Source: an uncultured Methylophilus sp.
GTDB lineage: Bacteria > Pseudomonadota > Gammaproteobacteria > Burkholderiales > Methylophilaceae
Assembly: GCA_936943315.1 (NCBI GenBank)
Contig: CAKZJM010000202.1
Span: 1-10,515 of the forward strand
DNA: 10,515 nucleotides
Reading direction: 5' to 3'
Part shown: piece after piece, positions 6,634-10,515 of the stretch
Layout: each line of letters begins with the position of its first letter
Position numbering within the stretch: the first letter of the stretch is position 1
Position numbers and translations under genes: made by a program
The notes under the pieces: model-generated
Told to the model about the DNA's origin: nothing
The model's input: the letters and a program-made list of their open reading frames with translations, nothing else
Database searches by the model: none

Positions 6634-6662
6634 ATTGTGCGGGAAAACACCTGATAACGCAA
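6634..6662 (-). promoter_or_regulatory. Probable thiC promoter
   Basis: On the minus strand TTGCGT (plus 6657-6662) and CACAAT (plus 6634-6639) are separated by 17 bases; the hexamers match consensus at 3 and 4 of 6 positions. The predicted start, about 6627, falls exactly at the first base of riboswitch stem P1, which supports the call despite modest hexamers. Confidence 0.5.
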
Positions 6663-6679
6663 GCAAAACAAAGTTTTGC
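6663..6679. repeat. 7-bp inverted repeat abutting the thiC -35 box
   Basis: GCAAAAC (6663-6669), spacer AAA, GTTTTGC (6673-6679): a perfect short palindrome directly upstream of the proposed -35 hexamer. It could be an operator or chance. The rest of the 6680-6840 stretch, between thiC and the divergent kinase gene, is AT-rich around 6705-6745 and shows no gene; I could not pick a convincing promoter for the kinase there. Confidence 0.35.
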
Positions 6680-6840
6680 CATGGCCCTCGCCCACATCAA
6701 TATCGCGACAAAAATATATCCGATAATCTAATTTAAATAAATAGACCCTGAATCCGTAACTGTTCCGGCCTTTGTTGCCCATACACCTTCGCTAAACTAT
6801 TGTCGGGAATTATTTACTCGGGATGGCAAGGCACGCTGGT

Positions 6841-9800
6841 ATGGATTTATATGATATTTTCTTTTTCAGGGAGGGCTCTCCCACGGCCTTGTTGAGCGGC
6901 ACCTATAATCACTGGCTGGTTGTGCTGTCTGTCCTGGTTGCCAGCGGTTCTTCTATTCTGGCGTTACAGCTTACCCGTCTTTCCCAAAAACAGACCTCTC
7001 CGGGGGCAAAACATTTATCCACCCTCGCCAGCTCAATCTCTCTGGGGGCGGGCATCTGGGCCATGCATTTTATTGGCATGCTGGCTTATGAAATTTGCAC
7101 CAAGGTCAACTATTCACCCGAGATTTCGATTGTTTCCATGATGCCAGGGGCATTAGCGTCTTATTACGCGCTACGCCTGATGTCGGAAAACCAGCTTGAT
7201 TACCGCACTTTGATTAAAGGCGGCGTCTCCGTCGGAGCAGGGATTGGCGCCATGCATTACACCGGCATGCTCGCCATGCAAATGGCGCCCGTCCTCAAAT
7301 TCGATCTGCTATGGGTGCTTATTTCTGTGGGGGTGGCTGTCGGCTTATCTACCCTGTCATTGTGGACCGGGGTATACCTTAACCATAAAGGAACCATCCC
7401 GCCACGCGTGAGCATCCTGCTGGGTGGTTTATTGATGGGTTGTGCGATCACGGCCATGCATTACACCGGCATGGCGTCAGCGAGGTTTGTCGGGCAGGCA
7501 CAGCCGGGCTTTGACCCGGCGGATAATCAATCCATGACGCTGGCACTGGGCATCACCTTGGTCACCATCCTGATCGGGGTGATTGCCGCAGGGATTAATG
7601 CCCTGATCCGCTACCGGCAGATGCTGGCCACTATTCAAGCCAGCGAAACGAGGCTGGCCACCATTTTAAATACCGCTGTCGATGGCATTGTGACCATTGA
7701 TACCACTGGCCAGATTATCTCCTGCAATGCCGCCATTCAGACCATGTTTGGCTGGGAGCAAGCGGCTTTGACCGGGCAAAACATCTCCGTGTTAATCCCC
7801 GCCCCAGAGCTGTTGAATCATGTGCTCTCGCTTAAAAGTGACGAAGCCAACAACCGGCCAGTGATGCTGGGCGAAAGCCACGACCTGGAGGCCCTAAAGA
7901 AAGACGGTACAGCATTTCCCATCCGCCTGGCTATCGGTGAAGTGAAGTTGACTGATGAAAGCCTGTTTGTTGGTTTTATGACTGACCTGACTCAACGCGA
8001 GGCGATTGAAAAAGCCATGCGCGAAAAAGATCAGCAAATACGCTCGATGATGAACAACATCCCTGGCGTGAGTTTCCGCTGTAATCTGGACGCAAACTGG
8101 AGCATGCGGCTCATCAGTGATGCGGTGGCGACGATGACAGGCTGGCCAGCGGAAGACTTTTTGAATGGCACGATCCATTTTGCGCAATTGATTCACCCGG
8201 ACGATGCTCAACGCGTTCAGCCGATTGTCGATGCCGCCATCGCCAGCCGCACGAATTATGCAATCGAATACAGAATCACCGACCGCACCGGCGCAGAAAA
8301 ATGGATTTCTGAATTTGCCTCTGCCGTTTATCGCAATGATGGCACGCCTGATGCGTTAGACGGTGTATTGCTGGACGTGACAGACACCAAACATAGAAAT
8401 GCTGAATTTGAAGGCGTCGTCAAAGCCATCAACCACTCCACCAGCGTGGCCGAATTTTCGATTGATGGCATCGTGTTGAGCGCCAATCAACACTTCCTTG
8501 ATTTGCTCGGCTACGAATTGGACGAGATTCTGGGCAAACATCACTCGATTCTTTGCCCACCCGACTTTGTTAACAGCGACCGCTATCAGCAAAAATGGCA
8601 ATCACTCAGAAACGGTGAATTTGTGGCCGGCGAGTTTTTGCGCTACGGCAAACACGGTAAAAAAATCTGGATTCAGGCTTCCTATAGCCCCATTCTGAAT
8701 GTGGACGGCAAGGTGATTAAGGTACTGATGTTTATGATGGATATCAGTGAACGCAAGCTGATGGAACTGAGCATGCGTGACAAAGACCAGCAGATCCAGT
8801 CCATGATGAACAATATTCCGGGGGTCACCTTCCGCGTGGATATCTCGGGCGAATGGCGCTTTCAACTGCTCAGTGACGCGGTGTTGGAAATGACGGGCTG
8901 GCCTGCCAGCGATTTTTTAAATGGCAATGTCCGTTTTTTACCATTGATAAACCCTGAAGACCGCAATCGTGTGAAGCCTACCGCAGAAGATGCCATTGTG
9001 GGCCGAACCAGTTTTAAAACAGAATTCAGGATCAAGGACCGCACAGGCAACGAGAAATGGATCTCTGCTTCTGTAACCCCCATTCAGAACAGTGAGGGCG
9101 CCATGGTCTCTATGGATGGCGTGTTACTCGATATCACCGAATCCAAACTCAGGAATGCTGAGTACGAAGGCGTGGTCAACGCGATGAATTACGCGGTGAG
9201 TGCGGCAGAATTCACCATCGATGGCTTTATATTGAGCGCCAACCAGAATTTCCTGACCTTGCTGGGTTACCCCCTAGAAGAGGTGATTGGCCGCCACCAC
9301 TCGATTTTGTGTCCTCCAGACTTTATTACCACTGACCGCTACAAACAAAAATGGCAATCGCTGAGAAATGGTGAGTTTGTCCATGGCGAGTTTTTGCGCT
9401 ATGGCAAGCATGGCAAAGAAATCTGGATCAATGCCTCTTATAGCCCGATCCGCAATACTGATGGCAATGTCACCAAGGTGCTGATGTTCATGATGGATAT
9501 CAGTGAACGCAAACGCATGGAGCAAGAAATGCAGCTGGCTAAAGAAAAAGCCGAGCAAGCCGCCAGCGCAAAAAGTACATTCCTGGCCAACATGAGTCAT
9601 GAGATCCGCACACCGATGAACTCGATTATTGGCTTTAGTGAGTTGCTGCTGGATACGCCCTTGCAAGAGGAACAACGGCATTATTTATCCACGGTGAGCC
9701 AATCTGCCAAATCATTGCTGCATTTGCTCAACGATATTCTCGACAGCGCCAAGCTGGAAAAAGGCATGCTCGCCCTCGAGATTGTCGATTTCTCCATGCG

Positions 9801-10515
9801 CACCCTGGTCGATAGCCTGATCTCATCGCTGTGGCTACAGGCCCGCAAAAAAGGTCTGGAGCTCCGTTTGAATATCGACCCGCACATCACCGGTTACTAC
9901 AAAGGCGCAGAGCATCGTATCCGGCAGGTTCTCACCAACCTGCTGGGCAACGCCATTAAGTTTACCCAGCATGGCTACGTAGAGCTCAAGGTGAGCCATG
10001 CCTCACCGCACGAAGTGCAATTTGACATTATTGATACCGGCATCGGCATTGACGAAAACAGGCTGGACGCGATTTTTGAGCCGTTTACACAAGCCGATGC
10101 TTCAATGAGCCGCCGTTTTGGCGGCACTGGCCTCGGCACAACCATTAGTAAACAACTGGTAGAGCTTATGGGCGGACGCATTACCGCCACCAGCAAAGTG
10201 GGCAGTGGGAGTTGCTTTTCAGTGATCCTGCCTTTAGCCGCAGGGGTTAATGAGGAAAGTGCAGACACGCCGGTGACTGCCCTCTCTTCACTGCCAGCCC
10301 TCAAAATCCTGGCGGCGGATGATATTGAACAAAACCGCAGACTATTGAACATCATGCTGGAAAAACAAGGGCATCAACTCACGCTGGCAAGCAATGGTCA
10401 GGAAGTGGTCGATGCCTGGCAAGCCCAGCCATTCGATATCATTTTGATGGATGTGCAAATGCCAGTGCTGGATGGCCTGGGCGCAAGCATGCGTATCCGC
10501 GACATAGAACGCAGC
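6841..10515 (+). CDS. MHYT-PAS(x5) membrane hybrid histidine kinase (partial, 1225 residues, C-terminus beyond window)
   Basis: Inner-membrane sensor kinase; the frame stays open to the right edge. Order: MHYT domain (about 15-250) of several membrane helices with the repeated motif at 75-80 (MHFIGM), 138-143 (MHYTGM) and 206-211 (MHYTGM), thought to bind metal and sense diatomic gases; PAS1 about 268-392; PAS2 393-517; PAS3 518-644; PAS4 645-769; PAS5 770-896; a short coiled linker; HisKA with SHEIRTP and phospho-acceptor His920; HATPase with Asn1037 in the N box, DTGIGID at 1065-1071 and GGTGLGT at 1094-1100; then a receiver with acidic pair Asp1160/1161 and phospho-acceptor Asp1204 (LMDVQMP). 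PAS3 and PAS5 resemble PAS domains of Aer-type chemotaxis receptors (HHSILCPPDF, NGEF-GEFLRYGKHGK, IWI-ASYSPI). The receiver, and perhaps a phosphotransfer domain, continue outside. I chose ATG 6841, with AAGG 9 bases upstream; ATG 6823 in frame is possible. Divergent from thiC; target unknown. Confidence 0.95.
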   Translation, partial: MDLYDIFFFREGSPTALLSGTYNHWLVVLSVLVASGSSILALQLTRLSQKQTSPGAKHLSTLASSISLGAGIWAMHFIGMLAYEICTKVNYSPEISIVSMMPGALASYYALRLMSENQLDYRTLIKGGVSVGAGIGAMHYTGMLAMQMAPVLKFDLLWVLISVGVAVGLSTLSLWTGVYLNHKGTIPPRVSILLGGLLMGCAITAMHYTGMASARFVGQAQPGFDPADNQSMTLALGITLVTILIGVIAAGINALIRYRQMLATIQASETRLATILNTAVDGIVTIDTTGQIISCNAAIQTMFGWEQAALTGQNISVLIPAPELLNHVLSLKSDEANNRPVMLGESHDLEALKKDGTAFPIRLAIGEVKLTDESLFVGFMTDLTQREAIEKAMREKDQQIRSMMNNIPGVSFRCNLDANWSMRLISDAVATMTGWPAEDFLNGTIHFAQLIHPDDAQRVQPIVDAAIASRTNYAIEYRITDRTGAEKWISEFASAVYRNDGTPDALDGVLLDVTDTKHRNAEFEGVVKAINHSTSVAEFSIDGIVLSANQHFLDLLGYELDEILGKHHSILCPPDFVNSDRYQQKWQSLRNGEFVAGEFLRYGKHGKKIWIQASYSPILNVDGKVIKVLMFMMDISERKLMELSMRDKDQQIQSMMNNIPGVTFRVDISGEWRFQLLSDAVLEMTGWPASDFLNGNVRFLPLINPEDRNRVKPTAEDAIVGRTSFKTEFRIKDRTGNEKWISASVTPIQNSEGAMVSMDGVLLDITESKLRNAEYEGVVNAMNYAVSAAEFTIDGFILSANQNFLTLLGYPLEEVIGRHHSILCPPDFITTDRYKQKWQSLRNGEFVHGEFLRYGKHGKEIWINASYSPIRNTDGNVTKVLMFMMDISERKRMEQEMQLAKEKAEQAASAKSTFLANMSHEIRTPMNSIIGFSELLLDTPLQEEQRHYLSTVSQSAKSLLHLLNDILDSAKLEKGMLALEIVDFSMRTLVDSLISSLWLQARKKGLELRLNIDPHITGYYKGAEHRIRQVLTNLLGNAIKFTQHGYVELKVSHASPHEVQFDIIDTGIGIDENRLDAIFEPFTQADASMSRRFGGTGLGTTISKQLVELMGGRITATSKVGSGSCFSVILPLAAGVNEESADTPVTALSSLPALKILAADDIEQNRRLLNIMLEKQGHQLTLASNGQEVVDAWQAQPFDIILMDVQMPVLDGLGASMRIRDIERS
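8017..9528 (+). repeat. In-frame tandem duplication of a 756-bp two-PAS unit inside the kinase gene
   Basis: Copy 1 is 8017-8772 and copy 2 is 8773-9528, each exactly 252 codons, with no net insertion or deletion between them. Counting by eye, 163 of 252 residues are identical (about 65 %). Both begin MR(E/D)KDQQI and end MMDISERK-ME. The first PAS of each copy is less alike (about 54 %) than the second (about 75 %). At DNA level many matching codons differ at third positions, so the duplication is old, though runs such as ATGATGGATATCAGTGAACG are shared. Confidence 0.9.

Noticed and set aside
6594..6782. 62-residue minus-strand open frame upstream of thiC
   Set aside because: It overlaps the aptamer and promoter of thiC, has no ribosome site and no recognisable sequence.
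6822..6840. Sigma-54-like sequence TGGCAAGGCACGCTGG before the kinase
   Set aside because: The spacing from GG to the required GC is wrong (GG-N10-TG), and it lies too close to the start codon.
1..10515. Mobile element, phage, tRNA, rRNA or CRISPR content
   Set aside because: No transposase, integrase, terminal repeat pair, tRNA-like fold or regularly spaced repeat was found; gene composition is uniform across the window.

Overview
The window looks like a chromosomal segment of a betaproteobacterium. Base composition is about 50 % GC by eye. A methylotroph of the Methylophilaceae (Methylophilus/Methylovorus type) is my best guess, from the flavour of ThiC, YaeQ, the CorA-like protein and the MHYT/PAS kinase; this is recognition from memory, not a search. 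I see no insertion sequence, phage gene, tRNA, rRNA or CRISPR array. Coding density is high and the genes look native.

Layout. (1) Positions 1-1453, minus strand: a TetR/AcrR-type repressor gene, then an overlapping gene for a NodT-family outer-membrane efflux lipoprotein that runs off the left edge. This is the start of an RND multidrug-efflux operon. A 46-bp near-perfect palindrome covers the repressor's promoter and is the likely autoregulatory operator. (2) 1506-2115, plus strand: yaeQ with its own extended -10 promoter, ending at a symmetric terminator shared with the convergent gene. (3) 2138-2653, minus: a small protein with two membrane segments (DUF1269-like). (4) 2796-4451, minus: a 551-residue protein with a CorA-like C-terminal membrane hairpin carrying a GMN motif. 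(5) 4563-6662, minus: thiC with terminator, promoter and TPP riboswitch. The leader also holds a hairpin that would hide the thiC Shine-Dalgarno sequence, and the 3' end of the aptamer can pair with the same masking strand, so the whole translational switch can be read from the sequence. (6) 6841-10515, plus: a very large membrane-bound hybrid histidine kinase (MHYT, five PAS, HisKA, HATPase, receiver) that runs off the right edge. Four of its PAS domains come from an in-frame tandem duplication of a 252-residue two-PAS unit.

The genes do not form one pathway: efflux control, a YaeQ protein, two membrane proteins, thiamine synthesis and a sensory kinase lie side by side, mostly as separate transcription units. 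I find no clearly new multi-gene system. The points most worth a second look are the legible thiC switch, the long operator palindrome, the duplicated PAS unit in the kinase, the divergent CorA-like protein, and a changed residue in the YaeQ signature motif.
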